Assembly (NCBI GenBank): GCA_016219425.1
Contig: JACRNB010000012.1
Location: 235,780 to 299,779, forward strand
Length of the DNA: 64,000 nucleotides
From: Betaproteobacteria bacterium
GTDB lineage: Bacteria > Pseudomonadota > Gammaproteobacteria > Burkholderiales > Thiobacillaceae
Direction: 5' to 3'
In this document: positions 17,482 to 26,643 of the stretch, piece after piece
How positions within the stretch are numbered: position 1 is the stretch's first letter
How the letters are laid out: each line of letters begins with the position of its first letter
Made by a program: the position numbers and the translations under genes
The notes under the pieces: generated by a model
What the model saw: only the letters and a program-made list of their open reading frames with translations
Told to the model about the DNA's origin: nothing
The model's database searches: none

Positions 17482-19809
17482 CTATTTCTTCGGCTTGTTC
17501 ACGCCGCGGGCGCGGCGGCCTGTGCTCGCCGGGCCGGGGCGGAACGGCGCCGCGGCATCCGGACGCTTGCCGCGGGCGGGCCGTTCGCCGCGCTCCGGGG
17601 CGGGCCGGGGCTTGGCGGCGGCGGGTCTGGCCTCCGTTCCGTCCACCCGGCCCTTGCCCTGATAGCTGCGCCCCGTGCCTGCGGGCTGGAAACTGGGGAC
17701 CAGGTGGTGCTTGCCGTTGCCGATCAGGTCATCCCGTCCCATCTCCTGAAGCGCCTCGCGCAGCAGGGGCCAGTTTTCCGGATCGTGGTAGCGCAGAAAG
17801 GCCTTGTGCAGCCGACGCACGCGCCCCTGCTTGGTCACGGGCACCCGCTCGATGCCGCTCTCGCCCGCGCGCAGCACCCGTTTCAGCGGGTTGCGCTCCG
17901 TGTGGTACATGGCCGTGGCGATGGCCATGGGCGTGGGCAGGAAGGTCTGCACCTGGTCCAGGCGGAAGTGGTGCGCCTTGAGCCAGAGCGCCAGGTTGAG
18001 CATGTCCTGATCCGTGGTTCCAGGGTGGGCGGCGATGAAGTAGGGGATGAGGTATTGCTCCTTGCCCGCCTCCTTCGAGAAGCGCTCGAACAGTTGGCGG
18101 AAGCGTTCATAGCTGCCCATGCCCGGTTTCATCATGTGCGCGAGCGGGCCTGACTCGGTGTGCTCGGGGGCGATCTTGAGGTAGCCGCCGACGTGGTGGG
18201 TCACCAGTTCCTTGACGTACTCCGGCGATTTCACCGCCAGGTCGTAGCGCACGCCGGAGCCGATCAGGATCTTCTTGATGCCGGGCAGGGCGCGCGCCTT
18301 GCGGTAGAGCTGGATCAGCGGGCCGTGGTCGGTGGACATGTTCTCGCACACGTCCGGGTAGACGCAGGAGAGGCGGCGGCAGGCGGCCTCGATCCTGGGG
18401 TCTTTGCACGCCAGGCGGTACATGTTGGCGGTGGGGCCGCCCAGGTCGGAGATGATGCCGGTGAAGCCCGGCGTCTTGTCGCGGATGGCCTCGACCTCTT
18501 TCAGGATCGAGTCTTCCGAGCGGCTCTGGATGATGCGGCCCTCGTGCTCGGTGATGGAGCAGAAGGTGCAGCCGCCGAAGCAGCCGCGCATGATGTTTAC
18601 CGAGAAGCGGATCATCTCCCAGGCGGGGATCCTGGCCTCACCCGAATCTGCGTGGTAGGCGGGATGGGGCGCGCGGGCGTAGGGCAGGTCGTACACCGCA
18701 TCCATTTCCGGCGTGGTGAGCGGGAGGGGGGGCGGGTTCAACCACACGTCGCGCTCGCCGTGCGCCTGCACCATGGCGCGGGCGTTGCCGGGGTTGGATT
18801 CCAGGTGGAACACGCGCGAGGCGTGGGCGTAGAGGATGGGGTTCTTCTCCACCTGCTCGTAGGCGGGCAGACGCACCACGGTATGGGCGCGGGCATCCTG
18901 GAGCGCGGCGCGGCGGGCGTCTTTGGAGATGAAGCGGAGGGGGTGCGGGGAGGGGGGCGTTGCTCCCTCACCCCGACCCTCCCCCGGAGGGGGAGGGAGC
19001 ACGTCACACCCCTCCCCCTCCGGGGGAGGGGCAGGGGGTGAGGGAGCCGCCGCATATGGGTCGGGATGCCGTTCCACCGTCCCCGGCGTATCCATCGCCA
19101 GCGAATCCAGTTCGCGCCATTGCGCATCCGGCTTCCAGCCGTGGGGGGCCATGAAGGCGCTGCCGCGCAGGTCGCGGATGTCCTCGATGGGCTCTCCCGC
19201 TGCCAGGCGGTGCGTCAGTTCCACCAAGGCCCGTTCGGCATTGCCAAACAGCAGCAGGTCGGCCTTCGAGTCCGTCAGCACGGAGCGCCGCACCTTGTCG
19301 GACCAGTAGTCATAGTGGGCAATGCGGCGCAGCGATCCCTCGATGCCGCCGATCACCACATTCACGTCCCTGAACGCCTCGCGGCAGCGTTGGGCGTAGA
19401 CCGTCAAGGCCCGATCCGGGCGGCGGTTGGGCGCGGCGTTGGGGGTATAGGCGTCGTCGGAGCGAATCTTCCGTTCCGAGGTATAGCGGTTGACCATGGA
19501 ATCCATGTTTCCCGCCGTCACCCCGAAATACAGGTTGGGCCGGCCCAGGGCGCGGAAGGGGTCGGCGGATTTCCAGTCCGGCTGGCTGATGACGCCGACG
19601 CGGAAACCCTGCGCCTCCAGCAGCCGGCCCACCAGGGCCATGCCGAAACTGGGGTGGTCGATGTAGGCGTCGCCGGTCACCAGGATCACGTCGCAGGAAT
19701 CCCACCCCAGCGCCTCCATTTCCGCGCGCGACATGGGCAGAAACGGCGCCACGCCGAAACGCTTGGCCCAGTACGGGCGGTAGGAGAACAGGGGTTTGGC
19801 GGCAGGCAT
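17482..19809 (-). CDS. YgiQ family radical SAM protein with repeat-encoded insertion
   Basis: The product is about 775 residues with the ATG at 19809 ([13 protein letters not shown] start). YgiQ proteins have an N-terminal B12-binding-like region, then a radical SAM core with the cluster motif CFGGCTFC (about residue 405-412), [14 protein letters not shown] and [10 protein letters not shown], and a C-terminal DUF3362 region ending in a basic, Pro/Ala-rich tail. The function is unestablished. Between DPYAA and the helix [10 protein letters not shown] the protein carries about 28 residues of Pro/Gly/Glu-rich sequence encoded by a family B palindromic pair (18963-19047), in frame. Confidence 0.9.
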   Translation of the reverse strand: MPAAKPLFSYRPYWAKRFGVAPFLPMSRAEMEALGWDSCDVILVTGDAYIDHPSFGMALVGRLLEAQGFRVGVISQPDWKSADPFRALGRPNLYFGVTAGNMDSMVNRYTSERKIRSDDAYTPNAAPNRRPDRALTVYAQRCREAFRDVNVVIGGIEGSLRRIAHYDYWSDKVRRSVLTDSKADLLLFGNAERALVELTHRLAAGEPIEDIRDLRGSAFMAPHGWKPDAQWRELDSLAMDTPGTVERHPDPYAAAPSPPAPPPEGEGCDVLPPPPGEGRGEGATPPSPHPLRFISKDARRAALQDARAHTVVRLPAYEQVEKNPILYAHASRVFHLESNPGNARAMVQAHGERDVWLNPPPLPLTTPEMDAVYDLPYARAPHPAYHADSGEARIPAWEMIRFSVNIMRGCFGGCTFCSITEHEGRIIQSRSEDSILKEVEAIRDKTPGFTGIISDLGGPTANMYRLACKDPRIEAACRRLSCVYPDVCENMSTDHGPLIQLYRKARALPGIKKILIGSGVRYDLAVKSPEYVKELVTHHVGGYLKIAPEHTESGPLAHMMKPGMGSYERFRQLFERFSKEAGKEQYLIPYFIAAHPGTTDQDMLNLALWLKAHHFRLDQVQTFLPTPMAIATAMYHTERNPLKRVLRAGESGIERVPVTKQGRVRRLHKAFLRYHDPENWPLLREALQEMGRDDLIGNGKHHLVPSFQPAGTGRSYQGKGRVDGTEARPAAAKPRPAPERGERPARGKRPDAAAPFRPGPASTGRRARGVNKPKK
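18963..19047. repeat. Family B inverted-pair repeat, in frame inside the YgiQ gene
   Basis: The arms are at 18963-18997 (CTCCCTCACCCCGACC...GGAGGGGGAGGG) and 19009-19047 (CCCCTCCCCCTCC...GGGGGTGAGGGAG), with a spacer of only about 11 bases. Translated on the minus strand it gives [13 protein letters not shown] and [12 protein letters not shown]. Confidence 0.9.
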
Positions 19810-19925
19810 GACGGGCGGCATCGGCGGGGGGCGGCAAGGATACCAGCCCCCTCCATCCCCGCCGGGCCGCTTCAAGCGGAAGCATTCCATGCCGATAATG
19901 CGGCAACCCCACCTCCCTCATCCCC

Positions 19926-20813
19926 ATGTCCCTGCTGCTGGAACGCGAAGCCATCGAACACTTTACGGAGGATCTGGAAGTGACCATCGCCGGGCATCTG
20001 GCCTGGTTCCGGCAGATCAACCGCGTATTCGTGTTCAGCCTGCCGGTAAGCCAGGCGGAGACTGCCGAGGACGCCCATCTGCGCACCGCCTTCGGCCAGT
20101 GGTACTACCGGCGCGATACCCAGTTTCTGGCGGAGAACCCGGAATTCCTGGAACTGGGACGGGTGCAACTGGAGATGCACGCCGCCGCCCGCGCCGCCCT
20201 GAAAGAGGTGCGGGAGGGCCGCCGCCCCGGCCCCGCCGACTACGATCGCTGCATAGAACTGGCTCTGCGCCTCAACACCGCCTTGCGCAAGCTGCAACTG
20301 GACATCATCGGCGACCTGCTCTCCACCGACAGCCTCACCGGCTGCTCCACCCGGCGCGGCATGCTGGGCAAACTGCGGGTGGAACACGACCGCGCCCAGC
20401 GCATTCAACGCCCCTGCTGCATCGGCCTGATGGATTTCGACCGCTTCAAGCGCATCAACGACGAACTGGGCCACCCGGCGGGGGATGCCGTGTTGAGCCA
20501 GGGCATGCGCTTCGTCACCACGGCCCTGCGCAAGTACGACACCCTGTACCGCTACGGCGGCGAGGAATTCCTGCTGTGCCTGCCCGGCTCCCCGCTGAGG
20601 GAGGCGGCCCAGGTGGTGGAGCGCATCCGCGAGGGATTGGCCAACCTGCCCATCCGCCTGCCCAACGGCCAGCAGATTCAGGCCACCGCCTCCTTCGGTC
20701 TGGCCGAGATGCAGGCGCGCGCCGCGGTGGAAGAGACCATCGCCAACGCCGACATGGCCCTGATCCAGGCCAAGGAGAATGGTCGCAACCGGGTGGAGGT
20801 GTGGTCGGAGTGA
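19926..20813 (+). CDS. Diguanylate cyclase with N-terminal CZB-like domain (DgcZ-like)
   Basis: The 295-residue product has an N-terminal four-helix segment resembling the zinc-sensing CZB domain of E. coli DgcZ (GHLAWF, FGQWYY, EMHAAAR), then a GGDEF domain with MDFDRFKRINDELGH and a complete RYGGEEF. RKYD lies five residues before it, matching the RxxD product-inhibition site. It should make c-di-GMP from GTP. Of the four DgcZ zinc ligands, two His seem present, but the Cys before FGxW is replaced by Thr and one His is missing, so zinc sensing may be altered or lost. It is divergent from the YgiQ gene. Confidence 0.88.
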   Translation: MSLLLEREAIEHFTEDLEVTIAGHLAWFRQINRVFVFSLPVSQAETAEDAHLRTAFGQWYYRRDTQFLAENPEFLELGRVQLEMHAAARAALKEVREGRRPGPADYDRCIELALRLNTALRKLQLDIIGDLLSTDSLTGCSTRRGMLGKLRVEHDRAQRIQRPCCIGLMDFDRFKRINDELGHPAGDAVLSQGMRFVTTALRKYDTLYRYGGEEFLLCLPGSPLREAAQVVERIREGLANLPIRLPNGQQIQATASFGLAEMQARAAVEETIANADMALIQAKENGRNRVEVWSE

Positions 20814-20834
20814 AGCGGGGCGTCCGGCATCGCC

Positions 20835-21056
20835 CTACGGCTTTTTCCCGGTAGCGTCCGGCGACTCCGGTTCCAGATCGAAATCCTTGCTCCAGTCGCC
20901 CCAGGTGTACCAGTCCGGCCCCTGGGTTTCACACGGATGTTCCGTGCGCCCCGAACCGTTGCCGCACAGCAGCGCATCCGCCGGGCAATACTTGTCGCAG
21001 CCCCAGCAGATGCGCTCGGGGTGTTTGGGGTGCAGGGGGAACTTTCTCTTGGCCAG
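20835..21056 (-). CDS. DUF3079 family protein with no canonical start codon
   Basis: Reading the minus strand gives KFPLHPKHPERICWGCDKYC, then PADALLCGNGS, HPCETQGPDWYTWGDWSKDF and a TAG at 20837-20835. This is a nearly complete DUF3079 protein of about 73 residues with metal-ligand-like cysteines. Between the preceding in-frame TGA and the first conserved residues there is no ATG, GTG or TTG; the CTG at 21056 is where the family's Met would be. Either CTG (or the adjacent ATC) is the start, or a small frameshift has joined it wrongly to an out-of-frame ATG at about 21070. It lies just downstream of the secreted hydrolase. Confidence 0.7.
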   Translation of the reverse strand: MAKRKFPLHPKHPERICWGCDKYCPADALLCGNGSGRTEHPCETQGPDWYTWGDWSKDFDLEPESPDATGKKP

Positions 21057-21075
21057 GATCGCCTCGCATCCAGCC

Positions 21076-21915
21076 TCAAGGCCGCTCGTTCAGGAACCGG
21101 TCCAGTACGCGCCTGGCGTTGGCGGCATTGGTCACCAGCGCGCCGTGGCCGCCCTGGGCGTCCTCGATGCTCTCCACCACTACCGCCCCCTGTTCCCGCA
21201 ACCAATCGGCGGCGCGGCGCATGCCCGGAATACCGTCGCGCTGGGCGTTGGAATCCCGCCCGCCCGCCACCGTCACCCAGCGCGAGCCTTCCAGAGGCCG
21301 CTGACCGTAACGGCCCGCCACGATCTCGCGATTGGGCGGAAAGTCGATGCCCACGCCGCCGGAACTGGCCACGGCAAGCGAGAAATAGCGCCGCCCCCGG
21401 CCCCGGTCCAGGGCCAGCACCGCATAGGAATTGGCCGCGCCACGGCTGAAGCCATGCAGCATCGCCATGCCGGGCTGCACCCCCAGCTGCTGAAGCGTCC
21501 GGTCGATCTCGCGGTAGATCAGATGGGGCGGCAGGTATGAGCGCGTGGAATCGTCATGGCCGTTCCACCATTGCAGGCTGACCACGCCCACCTCCCGGTC
21601 CTGCAGATGGGGATGCCAGATGGCCAGATCATCGGTGGCGAATCCCTGGCTGCCGTGGAGCGAAACGATCCAGCGTTTGGGGGCGCTGCCGGCGGGTTTC
21701 CAGACGACCAGAAACCCTTGCCCGCTGGAGGTGGGAAGAATCTGAGGCTGGAGCCTTTCGGCCTGGGCATACCAGCGCCCTCCCTGAGCCATCCGGTACA
21801 GGGCCGCCGCCTCGGCAGGCAACTCGGAAAGATCCGTGGCCGCCCCGGAGATGCCGGACAGGAAACCCAGGGCAAGGCCGGTCAGCCAGCGGGAAAAGGG
21901 GCGGAGTGCGGTCAT
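21076..21915 (-). CDS. Exported alpha/beta-hydrolase-like protein
   Basis: The 279-residue product has a signal peptide (FSRWLTGLALGFLSGISGAA). The core has the nucleophile elbow HGFSRGAANS (Ser about residue 165), an acidic GGRDSNAQ and a late GGHGAL histidine, giving a credible Ser-Asp-His triad. It resembles serine esterases/peptidases of the phospholipase-carboxylesterase type; the substrate is unknown. The ATG at 21915 is chosen for the signal peptide; the longer frame upstream runs through REP repeats. Confidence 0.75.
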   Translation of the reverse strand: MTALRPFSRWLTGLALGFLSGISGAATDLSELPAEAAALYRMAQGGRWYAQAERLQPQILPTSSGQGFLVVWKPAGSAPKRWIVSLHGSQGFATDDLAIWHPHLQDREVGVVSLQWWNGHDDSTRSYLPPHLIYREIDRTLQQLGVQPGMAMLHGFSRGAANSYAVLALDRGRGRRYFSLAVASSGGVGIDFPPNREIVAGRYGQRPLEGSRWVTVAGGRDSNAQRDGIPGMRRAADWLREQGAVVVESIEDAQGGHGALVTNAANARRVLDRFLNERP

Positions 21916-21952
21916 GGGGGCTCCAGAGGGTTGTTCGAGGAGGGGCAGCACC

Positions 21953-22010
21953 GTAGGTGCGAATTCATTCGCACGGATGGTACTGATTGTGCGAATGAAT
22001 TCGCACCTAC
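21953..22010. repeat. REP family A, inverted pair at the 3' end of the RAYT gene
   Basis: A forward copy (21953-21974) and a reverse copy (21989-22010) are separated by 14 bases. The reverse copy's GTAG supplies the TAG stop codon of the RAYT gene (read on the minus strand at 22009-22007). Confidence 0.95.
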
Positions 22011-22459
22011 AGCCAGGCGGCGTCCCAGTGGGGATAGTCGCCAATGTCCTGAACCAATCCTGCTCGCAACGGATTGGCTGCGATGTAGCGGGCGGTTGCG
22101 TACGGGTCTTCTCCATCGCGCAGGGCGTGGTCGTGATAGGCCTTTTGCCAAAGCGGCCCATGTCGTCCCAGCCGACGGTTGATCGCCAGGGCGGAGCGGG
22201 CCTTGAAGGACTTCATGATGCCAGCCAGTTCGATCTGGTTCTCCAATTGCAGCAACCAATGAATGTGGTCCGGCATCACCACCCAGGCCAGGGAATTCAC
22301 CAAGCCCGCCTCATGCAGGCGGCGCATCTCCGCTACCACCTGTCGGACGAGGAAAAGATCGGCGAACAGGGCGGAGCGTCGGTCTGCCAGCACACAGGTA
22401 ATGAAATACGCCCGCTGCGCCTCGCTGAACCGTCCCTTACGCAAAGCCGCATAGGACAT
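22007..22459 (-). CDS. REP-associated tyrosine transposase (RAYT, TnpA-REP)
   Basis: The 150-residue protein of the Y1 transposase (IS200-like) superfamily has the metal-binding HUH motif in VVMPDHIHWLL (residues about 60-71) and the candidate nucleophile Tyr in LWQKAYHDHALRDGED. The C-terminal ARYIAANPLRAGLV is typical of RAYTs. RAYTs bind and cleave REP hairpins that carry a GTAG or GGAG head. This gene is flanked on both sides by GTAG-headed REP family A (one pair downstream, five copies upstream), and all other family A copies in the window match these. It lies downstream of nifA on the same strand. Confidence 0.93.
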   Translation of the reverse strand: MSYAALRKGRFSEAQRAYFITCVLADRRSALFADLFLVRQVVAEMRRLHEAGLVNSLAWVVMPDHIHWLLQLENQIELAGIMKSFKARSALAINRRLGRHGPLWQKAYHDHALRDGEDPYATARYIAANPLRAGLVQDIGDYPHWDAAWL

Positions 22460-22469
22460 GGAACCCCCC

Positions 22470-22664
22470 GTAGGTGCGAATTCATTCGCACAGAGAATGC
22501 CGTTGTAGGTGCGAATTCATTCGCACGAATGGAGGCGAGCGAGGATGCCGTAGGTGCGAATTCATTCGCACGAACGGAAGCGAGCAAGGGTGTTGTAGGT
22601 GCGAATTCATTCGCACATCCCCCCGGATGCGGCCAACCCTTTGTGCGAATGAATTCGCACCTAC
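22470..22664. repeat. REP family A cluster: four direct copies and one inverted, upstream of the RAYT
   Basis: Forward copies at 22470, 22505, 22550 and 22595 (22 bp each) and a reverse copy at 22643-22664. The second to fourth are spaced exactly 45 bases apart and the two intervening spacers are similar (GAATGGAGGCGAGCG against GAACGGAAGCGAGCA), so whole 45-bp units have duplicated. The cluster fills the gap between the RAYT and nifA. Confidence 0.95.
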
Positions 22665-22671
22665 ATTCCCC

Positions 22672-24210
22672 TTAAATCTGCTTCACCCGGATATTCAACG
22701 TCTGTATCCGGTACGCGATCTGCCTGGGCGTCATGTCCAGCAGCCGCGCGGCCTTGGCCTGCACCCAGCCGGCCTGTTCCAGGGCGGCGATGACCCGCTC
22801 CCGTTCGTCCAGGTTGGGGTCGTCCAGGTCCACGGACTTCATTGCGCCCCGGCTCGCGCTGACCTGTTCTTCGATGCCGGTGAGCAGGATGGCGTCGCGG
22901 TCGATCACCTCCGCCTCGGTCAGTACGGCGGCGCGTTCCAGGCAGTTTTCCAGTTCGCGCACGTTGCCGGGCCAGGCGTGGTGCATGAGCACCCGCAAGG
23001 CCGCATCGGTCAGGCTCAGGGGGCGGCCTTGCCGGTGCGCCAGTTTTTCCACCAGGAAGCGGGCGATGTCGGGGATGTCTTCCATGCGCTCGCGTAGCGC
23101 CGGCAGGTAGATGGGCATGACGTTGAGGCGGTAATACAAATCCTCGCGGAAGCGCCCGGCCTCCACCTCGGCCTCCAGGTCGCGGTGGGTGGCGGCGATG
23201 ACGCGCACATCCACCTTGATCGTGCGGCTGCCGCCCACCCGTTCCAGCTCGCCTTCCTGCAACACCCGCAGCAGTTTGGACTGGAACGCGGCGGAGACCT
23301 CGCCCACCTCGTCCAGGAACAGGGTGCCGCCGTCCGCCTGCTCGAAGCGGCCCTTGCGCTGGTTCATGGCGCCGGTGAAAGCGCCCTTTTCGTGGCCGAA
23401 GAGTTCGCTTTCCAGCAGGTTTTCCGGCAGGGCGGCGCAGTTGAGCTTGACGAAGTTGGCCTTGGCGCGCGGCGAGTTGTAGTGGATGGCGTTGGCGATC
23501 AACTCCTTGCCGGTGCCGGTCTCGCCCCGGATCAGCACGGTGGTGTTCCACTTCGCCACCAGGCGCGCCTGCTCGAACACCCGGCGCATGGGCTGGGTGT
23601 GGCCGATGATGTTGTCGAAGCCGTACTGGCCCCGCACCGTGCGGCGCAGGGTGTCGCGTTCCTCGGTGAGTTCCTGGCGCTCCTTGCGCACGTCGTTGGC
23701 CAGGCGCACCGCCTGGCCGATGAGGTTGGCCACCATCTCCATGAACTGGGTGTACTCGTCCAGCAGGATCTCGGCCCCTTCGGCGGTCTGGGCGGCCAGC
23801 ACCCCCACCACCTGGCGACCGATGCGGATGGGCACGCCGACAAAGCCTCGTTCCGGGTCGTACAGGCCCAGCTTGCCGAGAAAGCGCGGCTCGTCGGCGA
23901 TGCGCTCCAGGGCGACGGGCTCGCCTTCCTCCAGGATCAGGCCCAGCACGCCCTCGCCGGGGCGGTAGCGCACGTCTTCGGTGAACACCCCGGCCAAGCC
24001 GTGCGCCACGGAAACCTGGAGCTCGCCGGTCTCCGGCTCCACCAGGCTGACCATGCCGCGTTCCATGCCCACGCCGTCATGCAGCACCCGCAGCACGGCG
24101 GTGAGGGTCTCCTTCAGGTCGAGCGAGCGCGAGAGCACCTGGCTGACCTGGAACAGGGTCTCCAGTTCGGTGCGCAGGAGTTCGTGTTCGAGTTCGATGT
24201 CCACGCTCAT
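22672..24210 (-). CDS. nifA: Nif-specific sigma-54-dependent activator NifA
   Basis: The 512-residue product has an N-terminal GAF domain (about 15-170), an AAA+ domain with Walker A GETGTGKE, the sigma-54 contact loop GAFTGA, Walker [12 protein letters not shown] and arginine-finger region, and a C-terminal helix-turn-helix ([19 protein letters not shown]). It binds TGT-N10-ACA sites and opens sigma-54 promoters of nif genes. The linker cysteine motif of oxygen-sensitive rhizobial NifA is absent; only ENCLERA is present there. This agrees with control by NifL, encoded immediately upstream with an ATGA overlap. Confidence 0.96.
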   Translation of the reverse strand: MSVDIELEHELLRTELETLFQVSQVLSRSLDLKETLTAVLRVLHDGVGMERGMVSLVEPETGELQVSVAHGLAGVFTEDVRYRPGEGVLGLILEEGEPVALERIADEPRFLGKLGLYDPERGFVGVPIRIGRQVVGVLAAQTAEGAEILLDEYTQFMEMVANLIGQAVRLANDVRKERQELTEERDTLRRTVRGQYGFDNIIGHTQPMRRVFEQARLVAKWNTTVLIRGETGTGKELIANAIHYNSPRAKANFVKLNCAALPENLLESELFGHEKGAFTGAMNQRKGRFEQADGGTLFLDEVGEVSAAFQSKLLRVLQEGELERVGGSRTIKVDVRVIAATHRDLEAEVEAGRFREDLYYRLNVMPIYLPALRERMEDIPDIARFLVEKLAHRQGRPLSLTDAALRVLMHHAWPGNVRELENCLERAAVLTEAEVIDRDAILLTGIEEQVSASRGAMKSVDLDDPNLDERERVIAALEQAGWVQAKAARLLDMTPRQIAYRIQTLNIRVKQI

Positions 24211-25709
24211 GGCCGGGCTCCTGTGGGCAGTTGCACGCGCACGCGGCAGCCCTGCGGATAGTCCGGGTCGATATCCATCAGCCCGCCGTGACGCGCCACC
24301 GTGTCCTGGGCCATGGACAGGCCCATGCCGAGATGGCCCCGTTCCGCCCCCTTGGTGGTGAAGAAGGGCTCGAACACCTTGTAGCGCCATTCCGCCGGGA
24401 TGCCGGGGCCGGTGTCTTCCAGGGTGACTTCCACATGGTCGGCGCGGGGCAGGGTGGTCAGACGCACGATGCGTTCTTCCGCGCGGCGCTCGTTCATGGC
24501 CTCGATGGCGTTGGCCAGCAGTTGCCGGAACAGGGCGGCCAACTGGGTGGCGCCGCCGGGGATGCGCGGGAGTTCCGGCGCCGGGTTCCATTCCACGATG
24601 ACCCCGGCCCCCAGCAGGGCGGGGGTGCTCATCTTCAGCACATCGCGCAGCACCTCGTTCAGGTTCAGGGGCTGCACCGCCTCGGCGGTCTGGTCCGGGA
24701 TGCTGGCGCGCAGGGTGTCCAGGGCAGCGCGGCTGTCGCGCAGGGCGGTCTCCAGAACGATATCGGTGGATTCTTCACCCTCGCGGCGGCGCGCCTGCAT
24801 GTTCACCGCTGCCGCCAGGATGTTGAGCGGGCCTTCCAACTGGAACACCGCCCCCGCCAGGGTTTCACGCAGGCCCTGGATGCGCTCCTGCTCCGCCAGC
24901 AGGGCGGACAGGCTGTTGATGCGCAAGGCCTCCTGCTGGCGTTTGATCTCGTCGATGCTCTGGGCGGTGAGCAGCAGATAGTGATGGCGCGCGGGTTCGT
25001 AGAAGGCGTCGGCGCTCACGTCCTGTTCCTCAAACCAGGATACGGCGCAGACGAACCAGCGCGGCGGCTGGCCGGGGCGTTCCACCCGCACCTCGCGATG
25101 GGAGATGGCGCGGCGGCGCGCGCGCGCCTGGTCGAACTCGGCCCCCATCTGCTCGCGCAGGCCGGTGAGCAGGGTGGAGGCGGGTTCGCTGCCCAGTGCG
25201 CCGATGAGCTTTTTGTATTCCTGGTTGTCCAGCACCACCCGGTCCCTCTCGTCCAGCAGGCAGATGGCCACCTGGGCGGCGTCCACCACGGATTCGATCA
25301 GGGCCTTGTGGTTCGACACCTGGCGCTCCAGGCGATGCACCTCGGTCACGTCCCGGTGCATGCCCAGGAAGTGGCTGGTATGGCCTTCGGCGTCCACCAC
25401 CGGGGTGATGGTGAGGTCCGCCAGATAGCGGCTGCCGTCGCGCCGACGGTTTACCAGCAGGCCGTTCCAGGCGCGCTGGCGCTTGAGTTGCGCCCACAGG
25501 GTTTCGTACACCAGCTTGGGCGTGACCTTGTAGGAAAGCAGGGATTCGTTGTGGCCCACCACCTGGGCGGCGTCATACCCCGTCACGCGCTCGAACGCGG
25601 GGTTGGCGTACAGGATGTTGGCCTGGGCGTCGGTGATGGAAATGGCCAGGGCGGCCTGTTCCACGGCTTGGCGGAAGACTTGATGCGGGAGGTCGGGCGG
25701 GGCGGACAT
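24207..25709 (-). CDS. nifL: Nitrogen fixation negative regulator NifL (PAS-PAS-GHKL)
   Basis: The 500-residue product matches NifL order: PAS1 (about 8-130; [24 protein letters not shown], then [18 protein letters not shown], the FAD-binding redox sensor in known NifL), PAS2 (about 140-265), a central helical region, and a C-terminal GHKL ATPase domain with N-box [30 protein letters not shown] and [12 protein letters not shown]. NifL inhibits NifA under oxygen or fixed nitrogen by direct binding. The start at 25709 gives the family length; the frame upstream runs through a palindromic repeat. The stop overlaps the nifA start, so they are translationally coupled. Confidence 0.94.
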   Translation of the reverse strand: MSAPPDLPHQVFRQAVEQAALAISITDAQANILYANPAFERVTGYDAAQVVGHNESLLSYKVTPKLVYETLWAQLKRQRAWNGLLVNRRRDGSRYLADLTITPVVDAEGHTSHFLGMHRDVTEVHRLERQVSNHKALIESVVDAAQVAICLLDERDRVVLDNQEYKKLIGALGSEPASTLLTGLREQMGAEFDQARARRRAISHREVRVERPGQPPRWFVCAVSWFEEQDVSADAFYEPARHHYLLLTAQSIDEIKRQQEALRINSLSALLAEQERIQGLRETLAGAVFQLEGPLNILAAAVNMQARRREGEESTDIVLETALRDSRAALDTLRASIPDQTAEAVQPLNLNEVLRDVLKMSTPALLGAGVIVEWNPAPELPRIPGGATQLAALFRQLLANAIEAMNERRAEERIVRLTTLPRADHVEVTLEDTGPGIPAEWRYKVFEPFFTTKGAERGHLGMGLSMAQDTVARHGGLMDIDPDYPQGCRVRVQLPTGARP

Positions 25710-25741
25710 GGCGACTCGGAACGGTGAATTGACGGGATCAA

Positions 25742-25757
25742 TGCAATAACCATGCCG
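25742..25757 (-). promoter_or_regulatory. Putative sigma-54 promoter of nifLA
   Basis: On the minus strand the sequence is CGGCATGGTTATTGCA. It has GG and GC at the correct 10-base separation and differs from the consensus TGGCACG-N4-TTGCA at only two positions. It lies 33 bases before the nifL ATG, so transcription would begin near 25731. Confidence 0.65.
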
Positions 25758-25766
25758 GAGCCGTAA

Positions 25767-25880
25767 CTCCCCTCCCCCGCCGGGGGAGGGGCTGGGGGTG
25801 AGGGAGCCACGCGTCCTCACCGCAAACGCCTGATTTGTCGTGGCTCCCTCACCCCAACCCTCCCCCGGCGGGGGAGGGAG
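25767..25880. repeat. Family B inverted-pair repeat between nifLA and rnf control sites
   Basis: The arms at 25767-25806 and 25844-25880 match the pairs in purL, metG and rnfC-rnfD. It lies between the nifL promoter and the NifA site, in DNA that would have to loop if that site serves nifLA. Confidence 0.92.
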
Positions 25881-25893
25881 AAAAGCCGCCGCT

Positions 25894-25909
25894 TGTCGCA
25901 TTCCCCACA
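25894..25909. promoter_or_regulatory. NifA upstream activator site (TGT-N10-ACA)
   Basis: TGT CGCATTCCCC ACA is an exact match to the NifA consensus. It lies 107 bases upstream of the rnf -24/-12 element (start about 149 bases before the inferred start) and about 165-180 bases from the nifL start. The symmetric site could serve both genes. Confidence 0.75.
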
Positions 25910-25948
25910 GAACCCCAACCAAACGCCCCATCCGCTACAAGGGAACTG

Positions 25949-25965
25949 TGCACCTGGATGGTGCA
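25949..25965. promoter_or_regulatory. NtrC-binding site
   Basis: TGCACCTGGATGGTGCA is a perfect palindrome of the NtrC type (TGCACC-N5-GGTGCA). It lies between the NifA site and the rnf promoter and would link nifLA and/or rnf expression to nitrogen status. Confidence 0.75.
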
Positions 25966-26016
25966 TACCCGCGCCAATGCCCTGATTTCTCGTGCATCCG
26001 GGGGATGCGGCGGCGC

Positions 26017-26031
26017 TGGCACGGCCCTTGC
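26017..26031 (+). promoter_or_regulatory. Sigma-54 promoter of the rnf operon
   Basis: TGGCACGGCCCTTGC matches the sigma-54 consensus (TGGCACG-N4-TTGC) exactly. The inferred start near 26043 leaves a leader of only about 16 bases, which holds the AGGAG of rnfA. Confidence 0.9.
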
Positions 26032-26058
26032 GAAGAAAGCGACAGGAGATTCCATGTC

Positions 26059-26634
26059 ATGAGCGAATACCTGTTACTGCTACTCGGTACGGCCCTGGTC
26101 AACAACGTCGTGTTGGTGAAGTTCCTCGGCCTGTGCCCCTTCATGGGGGTGTCCAAAAAGATGGACAGCGCCCTGGGGATGGGCATGGCCACCACCTTTG
26201 TCCTGACCCTGGCCACCGCCGCCACCTGGATGTTGGAGCACTGGCTGCTGCAACCCCTGGGGCTGGGCTACCTGCGCATCCTCGCCTTCATCCTGGTGAT
26301 CGCTGCGGTGGTGCAGTTCACCGAGATGGTGATCAAGAAGACCAGTCCCGGCCTGTATCAGGTGCTGGGCATCTACCTTCCCCTCATCACCACCAACTGC
26401 GCTGTGTTGGGGTTGGCCCTGCTCAACGTGCAGGAGAAACACGCCTTTGTGCAGAGCCTGCTGTATGGCTTCGGTTCCGCCCTGGGATTCACCCTGGTAC
26501 TGCTGTTGTTTGCCGGCTTGCGCGAGCGCCTGGCCCTGGCCAACGTGCCCGCCGCCTTTGCCGGCGCCCCGATTGGCTTCGTGGTGGCGGGGCTGCTTTC
26601 CCTGGCCTTCATGGGCTTTGCCGGTCTTGTGTAG
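26059..26634 (+). CDS. rnfA: Electron transport complex subunit RnfA
   Basis: RnfA is an integral membrane subunit of the Rnf complex, which couples an ion gradient to ferredoxin reduction from NADH. The 191-residue product has six membrane segments; the start [30 protein letters not shown] and the central [12 protein letters not shown] with its cysteine are diagnostic (quoted here only as the pieces [16 protein letters not shown] and [12 protein letters not shown]). The ATG at 26059 follows ACAGGAG; an out-of-frame ATG lies five bases before it. First gene of rnfABCDGEH under a sigma-54 promoter. Confidence 0.96.
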   Translation: MSEYLLLLLGTALVNNVVLVKFLGLCPFMGVSKKMDSALGMGMATTFVLTLATAATWMLEHWLLQPLGLGYLRILAFILVIAAVVQFTEMVIKKTSPGLYQVLGIYLPLITTNCAVLGLALLNVQEKHAFVQSLLYGFGSALGFTLVLLLFAGLRERLALANVPAAFAGAPIGFVVAGLLSLAFMGFAGLV

Positions 26635-26643
26635 GAGAGTTCG

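Noticed and set aside
22470..22664. Regularly spaced direct repeats that could be called a CRISPR array
   Set aside because: The repeat is a short GTAG-headed palindrome, the spacers are similar to each other and a copy is inverted. It belongs to the RAYT REP family and no cas gene is near.
22465..22664. Short frames with repeated FAPTA/MNSHL peptides in the REP cluster
   Set aside because: These are translations of the REP itself and have no ribosome site or family.
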